This document shows positions 34,073 to 44,699 of a stretch of 64,000 nucleotides of DNA, piece after piece. The position numbers and the translations under genes were made by a program. Position 1 is the first letter of the stretch, and every line of letters starts with the position of its first letter. Origin of the DNA: Siphonodentalium dalli (lineage: Eukaryota; Mollusca; Scaphopoda; Gadilida; Siphonodentaliidae); contig CP136064.1 in assembly GCA_032622095.1 (NCBI GenBank), positions 278,219,614-278,283,613 on the forward strand. The letters are read 5' to 3'. Below the pieces are notes generated by a model. It searched no databases. It saw only the letters and a program-made list of their open reading frames with translations, and had not been told where the DNA came from.

Positions 34073-34538
34073 AATATTTAATGCTGCACCAGCGCAGCTC
34101 CCGCCATGAAAGGGATAAAAGAAAAGTTGTAGCTGGGTCGTCGAATATCTATAGACCTGCTTGAACTAGATCACGTAATGAATCTCTACTCTGGATACGC
34201 CCATAGAGATCACACTCTACCAGTTCAAAACCTGGGAACTGTTTGATTTTCTTACCTGTTCTGGTGTGGAATTGTATAAAATTGGAAAACAACGCAGGAA
34301 ATATATTTCCTTGTTAATATATGTGCACTTATTTAATAATCTATTTCACAGTATAGGGGTGGTCCCAACTCAAGATTGCATGATTTTGTGACTTTCATGG
34401 GTCGATGTCGCAATACACATTGAATTGATTACCCGGAATAAGTTCCACCATTGTAAGTGATGGAAATCAAAAGCGGCTTAACAAAGTAATCTAAATCATG
34501 CAATATCGAGCTGGGACCTTCAACTACCGTGAAATATA

Positions 34539-35471
34539 TGTGACCCGCCATATCAAATCCAGTCGTAAGTCGGGATTTTTTCACCCTGTGCCAATGCATT
34601 CTCTTATATATGCGAGTCGACCATAGGTCGCCTCGCATATATACGAGAATGCATTGGTCTAACAATTTTTTACAATTTTAATAATTTTTTCTTGTATTCT
34701 TTAAAGGTACTCAACCCGTAAAGAGGGTCCCCATCTCAACAGATTCCAACAACAACAATCCGATCAGAGGGTCCTATATTACTATTTCTTTGGCTTTGGG
34801 GGTAAAAAATATTTGATTCGAGCCGAGGAACCCATCAAACAAAGCTCAGAGTTATTAGATATTGATTTTTCAAATTTGTTATGTTCTCGAGATTAGTACT
34901 AATAACTGCCGTAATCTGCTCTGGATGTGTACTCAAAATCTATGCAAACAGACAAGGATGAATAACTCTAAAATCAAGTGGTAATTTTAACACAATTTTT
35001 ACTGAGTTCTGGGCCAGATAGTATTCCCGATAATGAAAAATAATAGATTTCTAAAATCGATATCTAACAAATCTGAGCTTTGATGGGTGACTTCCTCGAC
35101 TCGAATCAAATATTTTTGACCCCCGAAGCCATTGAAATAGTAATTGAGAGGAGTTTTATCGGGTTGAGTACCTTTAACAATTTTATAATTTCACCCATAC
35201 AGAGCCCCAGACAAACATGAGCAGACGACACTCTTATATATGCTTCTATATATGTGTGGGGCTCCCTGCAGGGTAATGGATGTTTTTTATTTTATGTCCT
35301 AAAAATTGTAAGAAACAATTATTTAAAAAAAAATGATAAAAAATTGTTATGCCAATGCGTTCTCTCATATATGCGAGGCGACCTATGGTCGACTCGCATA
35401 TATAAGATAATGCATTGGCACAGGGTAAAAAAAATCCCGACTTACGACTGGATTTGATGTGGCGGGTCACA
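34539..35471. mobile_element. Double-hairpin MITE, family 2, carrying a nested MITE
   Basis: TGTGACCCGCC termini are flanked by ATATA/TATA. The AT-rich middle is interrupted by a GGTACTCAA-family element at 34701-35177. The whole element is itself inserted in the palindromic element 34168-35636, giving three layers. Confidence 0.78.
34701..35177. mobile_element. GGTACTCAA-family MITE inside a family 2 hairpin MITE
   Basis: TTAA on both sides; the host MITE resumes exactly at the TTAA (ATTCTTTAA ... TTAACAATTTTA). Innermost layer of a three-deep nest, so the family was active after family 2. Confidence 0.84.
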
Positions 35472-36180
35472 TATACTAATCAAGGAACATGTATTAACTA
35501 AGGAATATAATACCTGCACTGTTTTCCAATGTTATAAACTTCCCTGTCAGAACATAAACAGTTGCCAGGTTTTGAACTGGTGGAGTGTGTACGATCTCTA
35601 CGCGCGTAGTCAGAGTATAAATTCATGACACGATCTATACTCGATCAATCTGTGGAGACGTCACTGATTGTTGTTTCGATAACAATAATCTGTCTTACAA
35701 CCGCAGTATATTTGCAAACTCCATGCAGGGTTTACCTCCCTTGATGACTCCGAGGGGGTATGACTGGTGCACTCTGCAGAGATTGGTATATTTGATCGGT
35801 ATTTATCACATTAGGTCATTTAATAGCATACGCGAGGACCAGCCATCCTCTGTGACATAATCACATTATTGCTGACATAATATCAAGTTTCCAACTTCGA
35901 AATAGATGCAAAAATGCACAAAATTATCAAAATATTGAAAATTCAACTAAAGTTTGTTTTTGAGAACTTGTTCTTGGCAGAATTTCGTCGTTTGTTGAAC
36001 TTATTATCTAAACATTTCCCTCAATAAATCACACAATTATCCACAAGTATTACATCCAAAACGATCACAGAATGTCATTACGTTTGGGCGACAGAGCATG
36101 GACGCTATTTAAAAAAGACAGCAATTATATATTTTTTGCCAGGCTGACAAAAATTCAAAACGTGTTAAAAACTACATCGT

Positions 36181-36654
36181 TTAACCCTTTCATGCCGGAA
36201 GATACTTATACTCATATACTTAAGAAATTAAACAAAATATGCAAATAAATATTGTTCACCCTATAAATAGTTTCTTAATCATTAGAAATAATTTCTTGTT
36301 ATAAGAACATTCCACCTCATTTCTCAGTGTGGTAGTGCTCACAAGAAACAATTTTCTAGGTATAGAATACATTTCTTAAAACCAAGAAAATTGTTCTTGA
36401 TACAAAGATATGTTTTCTTGTTTTAAGATATGTTTTCTACATAAGAAAATTCTTTTTAGCAGTGTGGTGGAGTACTAAATATCCTCTGCCAGTGCATTCT
36501 CTAATACAACTGGCTTACAAGGTCAAGGTGAATATTGTCGGGGCCAATGTATTCTCTTATATGCATGTTTGATGGGGAACTCGCTTATATAAGAGAATGG
36601 ATTGGCACAGGGTTTTCGAAAAAAATCACGAAGATCCAGTCATGGAAGGGTTAA
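36181..36654. mobile_element. Hairpin MITE, family 4 (TTAACCCTTYCATG ends)
   Basis: It starts TTAACCCTTTCATGCCGGA and ends CATGGAAGGGTTAA. The interior has poly-purine repeats (AAGAAA-type, 36230-36460), then a degenerate hairpin (about 36489-36515) and a better one (36543-36605, GCCAATGTATTCTCTTATAT) joined to CACAGGGTTTTCG. The subterminal sequence differs from families 1-3. Confidence 0.68.
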
Positions 36655-36744
36655 AAGTCTATATCTCGCCACCAAGACCCATTGGGCTCATATGTCGAAT
36701 CTAACCAATTCGAACATAGCATCTTTAAGTTATTACGCGCGCCG

Positions 36745-37250
36745 CGTGTATACTATAATGTACAAATTCTTGTTTCGCCTGGGCGCTGGATTTTACGCTG
36801 AGGTTTTTATTTATAGATATTGGGAATTTTTGGGACGGATTTAAAAGTCGAACTGCGCGACCCAGAGGCCAAGTCCGGTAAAAGGTGTAGTTGGGAATTT
36901 CAATTTCGTTTATTGTCCTTTACATTATTATGTCAATAATGTTGATTTTTGGTTTGTGACAAGCTATGTCAATTACAAATAAAAGAAATGAAAAAGATAA
37001 TTTGTAAGTCTTATATTTCAACTTTTATAGACATTTTTCGTTCTGCAGCCCACTGGGTGTTGTGGTCGGAGACGGCCGAGTCGATCGCCGGTTCGCTAAT
37101 TAGGTGCTGGTTGTTATTGTTATTTTAACGGAATTCTGAGTTGGTCATTCGCAAAACCAATATATTTTATATTCTATAATTACAATCATGGGTATATAAT
37201 ATATGATCTTGAGCGCGTTACCATTTCTGACATTGGTTTTCTTGTTATGT
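36745..37250 (+). repeat. Dispersed repeat (CGGTAAAAGGTGTAGTTGGG family), copy 1
   Basis: Shared blocks are TTTATAGATATTGGGAATTT, AAGTCCGGTAAAAGGTGTAG, GAATTCTGAGTTGGTCATTC, AAAACCAATATATTTTATAT, CTATAATTACAATCATGGG and GCGCGTTACCATTTCTGACA. It also occurs at 44275-44620 (internally deleted) and, inverted, at 57171-57213 plus 58835-59288. It serves as the empty-site reference for the Helitron pair. Confidence 0.75.
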
Positions 37251-38384
37251 TATCAGGGCCATTGCTATATTGTGAGTGTTAGCTCTGGCTTGACTGAAGG
37301 TAATTCTCCTAGACTCAGGGAAAGCCTCTCGAGAATTATAGATCCATTATTTTCTTATATATAAATGCAACTGTGATATCATAAATACACGGAACAGGTG
37401 CCGGAGCGAATCATTGTGTGGTCAAGTGTGCATGTTAAACTCATCAAGGTAAACTGAGTTTCCCTTGATAAGATTCCCGCATATCACTTATCGCGTGAGT
37501 ATGGAGAAGGAGTCCTGTTCGAGCTAATTTGTATCAAATTAGAGGTAATGATTATGGTAATCGTCCATGTAATGATATTTCGCATTCATAAACTATCTTA
37601 GTTATGAGCATGTCTGTAGTTTTATCTATACATATCCAGTACTTTTTAGCATTTACCGAAGAATCCGTTTGGAAACTACTGGGTCATGCAGTTTGTCTGC
37701 ACCCAATTTTCCGTAATTTGCAAGCATGCAAGTATACCGTATACGCCAAATGTTCATGTTGCTTCAATGCAACCAACGAATGGAGAAGTCGTTGGTCTTT
37801 TACTATCCTATATATAGATCGTGCCCAAACTCCATGCAGGGTTTACATCCCTTGGTGAATCGGTAAGACCGCTGCTATATACCGGCGACATTTTACCCAC
37901 ATTTGGTGCATGGACTTCCGCGATATTAAGATATTTACTAAGCGAACTTAGCAACATTCTTCCCTTATTAAGCACACAAAATATCGGACCTTAAGCTTGA
38001 AAGGTCCCACTAGAACCAAAGAACTATATTGCGAAACGGTGCATGTGATTTGGTTTTCCGATTATATTATCATAACAAATGTCTAAACGCACACGGACGA
38101 CATTGCCACGACAACGCGCATGGAAAGTCAAACACAAGAGTTCCTTGACGAGTAGCTTGCGAAAATCGTCAACAAGACTACCGCTTTGATTCTCCATTCT
38201 GTCATTAAGTTTTGAGTGAGGGAATTGTTCTCAACCCACATAGGAAATTTGACTTTGGGGCGATCGGATTTCGCCATTTTTGGCTGGAAAACCCCACGCT
38301 AAATATAGGAACTACATACTGGTACCCAGCCGGTGACAGAGTCAGAAAGGAAGTATGACTGATGTACCCAGACTGGTAGAGATT
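37251..38384. other. Intron 1 DNA without recognisable feature
   Basis: An 84-codon open frame at 37604-37858 has no motif. CAAACTCCATGCAGGGTTTA at 37826 also occurs at 35714, so a dispersed repeat exists. Confidence 0.4.
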
Positions 38385-38550
38385 TGATCGTGTTATGAAT
38401 CTCTTCTCCATAGCTACAGTGACACCCGTATATAGAGATCATATCCCACCAGAACAAAACCTGGGAACTTTTTTATGTTCTGACCTGTTCTGAAACTTAT
38501 AAAATTTGAAAAAAACGTAGGGACCATATTTCTTGGTTGAATAGTCCCTT
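38385..38550. mobile_element. Half of an AGATCATG-family element
   Basis: GTTATGAATCTCT, AGAGATCATATCCCACCAGA, AAAACCTGGGAACTTTTT and CTGACCTGTTCTG match the left half of 34168. It decays after TTTCTTGGTTGAATAG. Confidence 0.55.
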
Positions 38551-38924
38551 AGATCAAAATTATTATTTTATAAACCCTGAATCAATGTACGAAAGTTCAT
38601 TAGAGATACACCATCTTTGGACCAAGTTTTTGTTATAAACCGGTTTGAACCGGTAAGAAATAATCCGGTCACGAGGTCTGTGTTTCAAGGTCGTTCTCTC
38701 TGAGCTTGAATCGCCCGCCCCATGGGATGTGATATATTCCCCATTATTCTCATAACCCGGGGATTACTTCGGAGTGTGGCATTACATGCTATATGTTATA
38801 TCACACGGAATATATCTAATGATTCTAGCGTATGTGGGCTCTAACATAAACGAGGCGGTCGGCGTGTGCGCACAGCCTGCAGGAAGCCTGTCATTACCAG
38901 CCTCGACATCATCATATTGGAATC

Positions 38925-39190
38925 TTCGTCTGCGAATATCACTTATCGCGTATAATGTGAGGCATTAGACAGTGGGAGATGTATCATTGAGTTCCATCGT
39001 CCGTACAAACTCATTAGGTGTGAATGATAAGTCTTTAAATTAGAATACCAAGACAGTCTGCCTGTTTCGAATAATTATACAGCCGCTAACTGGAGTCTGG
39101 ATGCCTCACCAGTCGACCCGGAAGTCACTAAGGTATCCAGGGTGACAAGTATGTGTGTCACATACAACATGAAGTTCTCGAATGCCTGTG
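38925..39190 (+). repeat. Degenerate ~720-bp direct duplication, left copy
   Basis: GGAATCTTCG-CTGC-AATAT, GTATCATTGAGTTCCATCG, TTAGGTGTGAATGAT, AAGTCTTTAAATTA and TATCCAGGGTGACA recur in order at 39655-39890. Between the copies ACTGGAACTCAGTCAGAAGT (39399) matches 40577, so the duplication probably extends further. Confidence 0.65.
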
Positions 39191-39654
39191 ATATTAACTT
39201 GTTTGTTGTCCCTCATGTGCTTCTGACACGATAGTTATCTATTTGAAGTTTTGAACTTGGTCAGAAATGAAGTTGGAATTTACCGGGTGGAGCATGCCCA
39301 TGTCAGTGCTTCACGTGCATCCGAACCTCCAACAATCTCGATTCCCAGTATGATAAACTTTTGTATTTGTCCGTTTGCTTCGGACACGATCCTGATATAC
39401 TGGAACTCAGTCAGAAGTTAAGTGATGGTTAACGACAAGTTAAGTTAATGAAGGGGTCACCTATAAGGCTATATATGTAGACATAAGTGAAATGTTAGCA
39501 ACTATAGTTGAGGTAGACTCTGGTTCACTTTTATAAAAACCCTTTAACTCTTTATAACTGGATACTCGATGGCTGGTAGTTACTTGATTCTCATTCATTT
39601 ATTTAGATATTGTTGTTCAGCTAATAGGTCAACTAACAGCCATTCTTGGGTTGT

Positions 39655-39890
39655 TTGGAATCTTCGGCTGCAAATATTACTGATAGTAATCTCGGATATT
39701 GTGAGGCATTATTGCCGCATTAGACAGTGTATCATTGAGTTCCATCGGTCTCACAAGCTCGTTAGGTGTGAATGATTATAAGTCTTTAAATTATAAAGCC
39801 AAGACAGTCGGTCATTTTAGAATAGTTATACAACGGCTAACTGGATGATGCACTAAGCTATCCAGGGTGACATGTCGGGGTTAATGATAC
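39655..39890 (+). repeat. Degenerate ~720-bp direct duplication, right copy
   Basis: Counterpart of 38925-39190. Small indels distinguish them (GCATTATTGCCGCATTAGAC here). Confidence 0.65.
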
Positions 39891-40043
39891 ACATATAAAC
39901 CTCAACCATTCTTCATTAATCAACTTTGCTTCTGATGGTACAGCGGTAGTGGAGCTCCTGTGTCGGTCTCATGTGCAAATTTATTAGTTATATTGGGAAA
40001 AAGTGCCCTTCTGAATATTGAGCCCCCTTGCCTACTCGGACAT

Positions 40044-40545
40044 TCATGGGCTGCAGCCCCTGCCCTCATCGGACTCATGTACACCTGCACAAGTTACATT
40101 GTGAAAAGTGCCCTTCACTGGGGAATGCATGGGCGGCAGCCCCTTGCCCTTATATGACTCATGTGCACATGTATAATTTACATTGGGAAAAGTGTCATTC
40201 TGAATGCTGAGCTTCCCCCACCCCTTGCCCAGCACTGGGGCATGAATGGGCGGCAAACCCTTACCCTTATATGACTCTTGTGCACATGTATAAATTACAT
40301 TGGGAAAAGTGCCATTCTGAATGCTGAGACTTCCCCACCCGTTGCCCATCACTGGGGCATGAGTGGGCGGCAAACCCTTTCCCTTATATGACTCATGTGC
40401 ACATACACAAGTTGCATTGGGAAAAGTGACCTTCTGAAGGCGAACCCTTGCATGTCCGGGATTCGCTGCTCCCGTCACCACTGCATGCCCGGCCCCACTG
40501 CATGCTCCCGCCACCCATGCCTGCCCGGCATTCGCTGCTCCCACC
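40044..40545 (-). repeat. 117-bp tandem repeat with an open minus frame
   Basis: Four or so units holding TTATATGACTCATGTGCACA, TTACATTGGGAAAAGTG and GGGGCATGAATGGGCGGCAA. Because 117 is divisible by three, the minus strand stays open for 166 codons (40544-40044) with a 39-residue period (ESYKGKGLPP, then W-SIQN-TFPNV). GC content is above the surroundings. No known protein was recognised. It may be non-coding; a real repeat protein is not excluded. Confidence 0.6.
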
Positions 40546-40705
40546 GCCTCTGTTCATTTGATACGATCATCGTCTACTGGAACTCAGTCAGAAGTTAAGT
40601 GGGATCACACACGGCAACATGTATACCCCGAGTGACAGTTGCTCAACTGGTTCGGTTAGATGCACCTATTTCATTATATGAGCACTGTTACATATAACTA
40701 TTTTA

Positions 40706-41470
40706 TATAAACACCTCAAAAAAGGAAACTCCCCCCTAATATATTTGGTAATATTTTATGAGATATTGGATTGATTTTGACGAAACTTTACGCAAATATT
40801 TAGTGGTACCTGAGACACAACCTTTGTGAGGCACCGTCCTGTGAGTTGTGTTCTGACCGAATGAGCACGAATTGAATGGAAGATGGGTGCTTTTTAAAAG
40901 TTGCAAAATACTGGGCAGTCACTCCATTGTTCCATTCTTCACACAAGTTGTTAATAGCTGTAAGTGTGGTCCAAAAGTGACATTGAGTCCATGATAACAT
41001 GCGTGTCATCTTCGGGACACAATATGCCCGCTGTATGCCCAGGCCATTCGGTCTTACCACATTCCTTTGGATTGACACCTTTCAGACGTTTCATGCCATG
41101 AGCAACACATACTTATTGTAATCAGTCTCTTTGAAGCCATTTTTCAGTAAACCATATTTCCCATCATGTAGGCCAATGAGGTACCAACATATAAGGATGT
41201 TCCAAGAAGCCCGTGCGAGAAGTGGGGGACTCTATATACCTGGGGGACTCTATATACCTGTGTTTTTTGCAACTTTTGAAAAGTGCCCCCCCCCTTCCAT
41301 TCAATTCGTGCTCACTCTGCCATAGCTCACCTCATAGCACAGTGCTTAGCACACTTGATGTTTCTGGTACCACAAATCATTTGTGAAAAGTTTCATAAAA
41401 ATCCATCCGATATCTCGTAAAATATTACCGAATATATTAGGGGGAACTTTCTTTTTTTGAGGTGTTTATA
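40706..41470 (-). mobile_element. Tc1/mariner-like remnant, TATAAACACCTC ends
   Basis: Termini TATAAACACCTCAAAAAA and TTTTTTGAGGTGTTTATA are inverted; AAGGAAACTCCCCCCTAATA and the AATATTTTAtGAGATAT block continue the match for about 70 bp. TA at the edges fits Tc1/mariner. On the minus strand at 40800-41078 a peptide segment LTAINNLCEEWNNGVTAQYF resembles the C-terminal LxxLxxxLxEEWNNIxQ pattern of Tc1-like transposases. The catalytic DDE region is not recognisable, so the copy is dead. The superfamily call is tentative. Confidence 0.5.
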
Positions 41471-42445
41471 TTGATCGGTACTTAGAATCCCCTCCGAATG
41501 AATAATAAACCATTCCAATATATATTCTGATTATTGTCGGGAGAATCCACTTAGTAAATATAGGGTTGAATTATCTGAACCTGGAAGCAAAATAGAATCT
41601 ATCTTTGTCCCAGTCCAAACATCTCTGCAAACGAAGACTAGACTTTTATACTTCTTGAATCGAATAGGAGATTTCATTCAGGAAATTAAAGGGTTAATAG
41701 TTACCATGGTTACTCGCATCTCCACTCTCCTACTGGGAGACCCTTATTCGACTTCTCGATCATATGAGTTGTCTTCATCGGCAAGACCGTGTGACGTCAT
41801 AGCTTCATGGTGCGTGCGATCTCGGATCAACCCGTCAAATCCATCACTTTCCCGTAAACATGATTGAGCTCTATCCGTCAGCTCGAATGTGTTTTTGTTT
41901 ATAGAGTTATAATAACGCCCATGCAGACGAACATCACAGACTTCACAGATGACGGTCGGCAATTTGCCTGGAATGAAGCCGCAGAATATCCAACATACCT
42001 ACCATACTGACCATTCCTCTGTGTTTTGAGGTTGGCATTCACTTTGGTCCACCGTCCAGGAGCGCGTATAAAGGTTATACACAAGTATGGGGCTGGCCAT
42101 CTATTGGGAGGATTCTAGCTAGTACGAGTTTGGATCGAGTGGGATGGGAGGGGGCCTCTTATATATGCCATGTTTTGTGACTTTTCTATGAGATAATTCA
42201 GGAAAGTTTTCAACAAAACATTTCCACCAATCTAGCTGTCTTTTTAGACTCGATCTCAAATACAGACCAACCGGTACAACTAATTACCTGTTTCAATTTA
42301 ACATGAGTGTCCTTCCCCTAGCTCGTCTTGCTTCCATCAATTTTGATTCGCTAAAGGCTATAGTGCTGAGTGTATATATTATGTACATACTGCATATCCA
42401 TTATGTAGGTGACAGGGTAATCTAACCCTATACATGTGACTTGCT
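41471..42445. other. Intron 1 DNA without recognisable feature
   Basis: Short open frames on both strands (60-72 codons) but no motif, repeat array or transposon end seen. Confidence 0.4.
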
Positions 42446-43036
42446 TTAAAGGGGTACTGTACGCCATTTTCATTAAATTTCCGGTGACAACAACGATCTA
42501 ATATAGATAATATAGAGAAACATAAGTAATTTGAGTCGAAGATGTATTCTGTAAACGCTCAGGTTAATAGGCTATCTTAAAATTTAATAATTTAAAAGTT
42601 AATAATTTGATATAAATTGAATTTATGACTGGAGCCATAAAATGGCGTCAATTAAATTACGAATTTACGTAATCAAATTAAATAAATGAGGGATACTGGC
42701 TTGTTAAACCGATCGCACACACGATCGCTTAAAATATTATGATGATACGGGGAGAACACTCAAGCCACTCACTGACTAGCGACGATACAATAACTTAAAT
42801 GATTATATGGGACTACTATGCATATAATATAACTTTTATTTGTTTCATTAGGTTGAAAACTGTACACAAATTACTCGACAACGACAATTTGTATTTTTGC
42901 ATTCCGGTAAATTTGTCATCCGTAACACTACTTCGTACTCAACAGACTTTCAAATAATGAAAAAATTGTTACCTTATTCTCCGACTCGGAGACTATAAAA
43001 ACCAACAACAACATTTGGCGTACAGTACCCCTTTAA
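42446..43036. mobile_element. TTAA MITE with GGGGTACTGTACGCCA ends
   Basis: TTAAAGGGGTACTGTACGCC is mirrored by GGCGTACAGTACCCCTTTAA. The 590-bp interior is AT-rich, contains no open frame of note and does not look palindromic throughout. The TTAA target fits a piggyBac-like or similar transposase. Confidence 0.78.
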
Positions 43037-43445
43037 GGTAAAGGGTACAGACAAAGATTAGAGGGACCCACCCAGCCCAGAGTACCCGCAATCGTGGTGT
43101 ATATCATGATATACCAAATCGAACCCTATCACTGGATGGGTTGTAACCATGGCGATCTAATGTCATGCCTAACCATACGCTGCGCATATTAGGGGATTAG
43201 CCCACCGAAGACTCATATAGTAAAACAAGACGTGATTGCATATACTAATTCAAATTAGCAAGATAACAGTTTTAAATTAGAGGAACATTTAACTAACTAC
43301 TCAATTGACATAACTTGGTTATTGATATTGTCTCGTGAGACATGGAGGCTTACCAAAGCCATCCGAATAACCGCTCAACCGAAATGCATGGCCGTTCAAC
43401 ACAGTACCTCAGATTATTGAAATGTCTTCCTTCTTTTTATTTCAG
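43037..43445 (+). other. 3' end of intron 1
   Basis: Free of recognised transposons. It ends in CTTCCTTCTTTTTATTTCAG, a good polypyrimidine tract and acceptor. Branch point not assigned. Confidence 0.55.
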
Positions 43446-43709
43446 ACAATATTGACAAAGAAGTACAGAGTGCAAGGAATACCCAAACTCGTTCTGGTTG
43501 ATGGTGACAGTGGACGGACTATTACTACGGATGGTTATCGTCACGTGTTAGACGACGAAACCGCCCTCGAGTTTCCATGGCGACGGAAACCATTCAATGA
43601 GTTGATAAAAGGAAAACTGTTTAAAAATGTGGGTGATACAACCGAAGATGTTGAGGCTTGTGAAGCCACAAAGGGGAAGATAGTTGGATTATATTTCTCG
43701 GCTCATTGG
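43446..43709 (+). CDS. Nucleoredoxin-like protein, second visible coding exon
   Basis: This 88-codon, phase-0 exon is preceded by a pyrimidine-rich tract ending TTTCAG and followed by GTGAGT. It continues the fold of the exon at 11744. KKYRVQGIPKLVLVD contains the conserved cis-proline loop (GIP, exon residues 11-13), followed by the strand pair GRTITTDGYRHVL and the nucleoredoxin hallmark EFPWRRKPFNEL (42-53). A linker then leads into a second thioredoxin-like domain, whose first strand KIVGLYFSAHW occupies residues 78-88. The exon stops at the tryptophan that in relatives immediately precedes CPPC. The next exon should therefore begin with that motif, but none was seen before the right edge. 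The protein is thus a multi-domain nucleoredoxin-like product, as in the animal family. A TTAA MITE starts only 17 bp after the splice donor. Confidence 0.9.
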
Positions 43710-43726
43710 GTGAGTATTGTTCATGC

Positions 43727-44214
43727 TTAAAGGTACTCAATCAGATAAAACTCCTCTCAATTACTATTTTTATGGCTTTGGGGGTCAAAAATATTTGATT
43801 CGAGTCGAGGAAGCCACCCATCAGACCTCAGATGTTTTAGATATCGATTTTAGAAATCTATTATTTTTCATTATCGGGAATACTTTCTGTCCCAGAACAC
43901 AGTCAAAATTGCGTTATTATTACCACTTGATTTTACAGTTATCCATCCTTGTCTGTTTGAATAGTGTTTTGGTGTACACATCTCGAGCAGATTAAGAAGT
44001 TGAAGGCAATTATTAGTACTCATCTCGAGAAAATAACAAATTTCAAAAATCAATATCTAATAACTCTGAGCTTTGTTTGATGGGTTCCTCGACTCGAATC
44101 AAATATGTTTTACGCTAAAAGCCAAAGAAATAGTAATATAGGACCCTCTGATTGGATTGTTGTTGTTGGAATCTGTTGAGATGGGGACCCTCTGATCGGA
44201 TTGAGTACCTTTAA
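43727..44214. mobile_element. GGTACTCAA-family MITE next to the exon 2 splice donor
   Basis: Full-length copy with TTAA ends and GGTACTCAATC / GATTGAGTACC termini. Its first base is 17 bp after the GT of the exon 2 donor, so it lies just outside the part of the intron usually contacted by U1. Confidence 0.83.
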
Positions 44215-44274
44215 CCCTTTCTACACTGAATGGATTCTCCTATTCAGTTATAAATGTATAAATTATTTATTTCG

Positions 44275-44620
44275 CGCTCCACATGTATAATGTTTCGCTG
44301 ATTCTTGGTATACATGGGCCATGTGCGTTTTATTTATAGAAATGGGAATTTTTGGGACGGATTAAAAGTCGAACTGCGACCCGGAGGCCAAGTCCGGTAA
44401 AAGGTGTAGTTGGGAATTCTGGTGAGATTCATGGGAAACCTTCAGTGATAAGCCGATAAGATATAGTTGTTGTAATAATTTGAAGGATTATTTGTTTTAA
44501 CGGAATTATGAGTTGGTCATTCGTGAAACCAATATATTTTATATTCTATAATTACAATCATGGGTATATAATATGTGATCTTGAGCGCGTTACCATTTCT
44601 GACATTGGTTTTCTTGTTGC
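44275..44620 (+). repeat. Dispersed repeat (CGGTAAAAGGTGTAGTTGGG family), copy 2
   Basis: The same ordered blocks as copy 1 but lacking about 150 bp of the middle. It ends with GAGCGCGTTACCATTTCTGA and ACATTGGTTTTCTTG. Confidence 0.75.
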
Positions 44621-44699
44621 TTATTTGGAGAGGTGTTCAGAATAAATTAGCAGACGAAAAGTGTATAATACAAGTGCTGAAGGATTGGTGGGAAATGTT

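Larger units (their letters stand above)
34168..35636. mobile_element. Palindromic AGATCATG element, outer layer of a three-deep nest
   Basis: Ends AGATCACGTAATGAATCTCT and ATTCATGACACGATCT. AACCTGGGAACTGTT on the left mirrors AACAGTTGCCAGGTTTTG on the right. The family 2 MITE 34539-35471 replaces its centre-right part. Confidence 0.7.
12053..43445 (+). other. Intron 1 of the nucleoredoxin-like gene (31.4 kb)
   Basis: The interval is bounded by GTAAGT at 12053 and TTTCAG at 43441-43445 and joins two phase-0 exons of one thioredoxin-like domain. No further exon of the gene was recognised inside, apart from decayed copies of the exon 1 end. Nearly all of it is transposon and satellite sequence. 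That both exons belong to one transcript is inferred from fold continuity and phase, not shown by cDNA. Confidence 0.75.
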
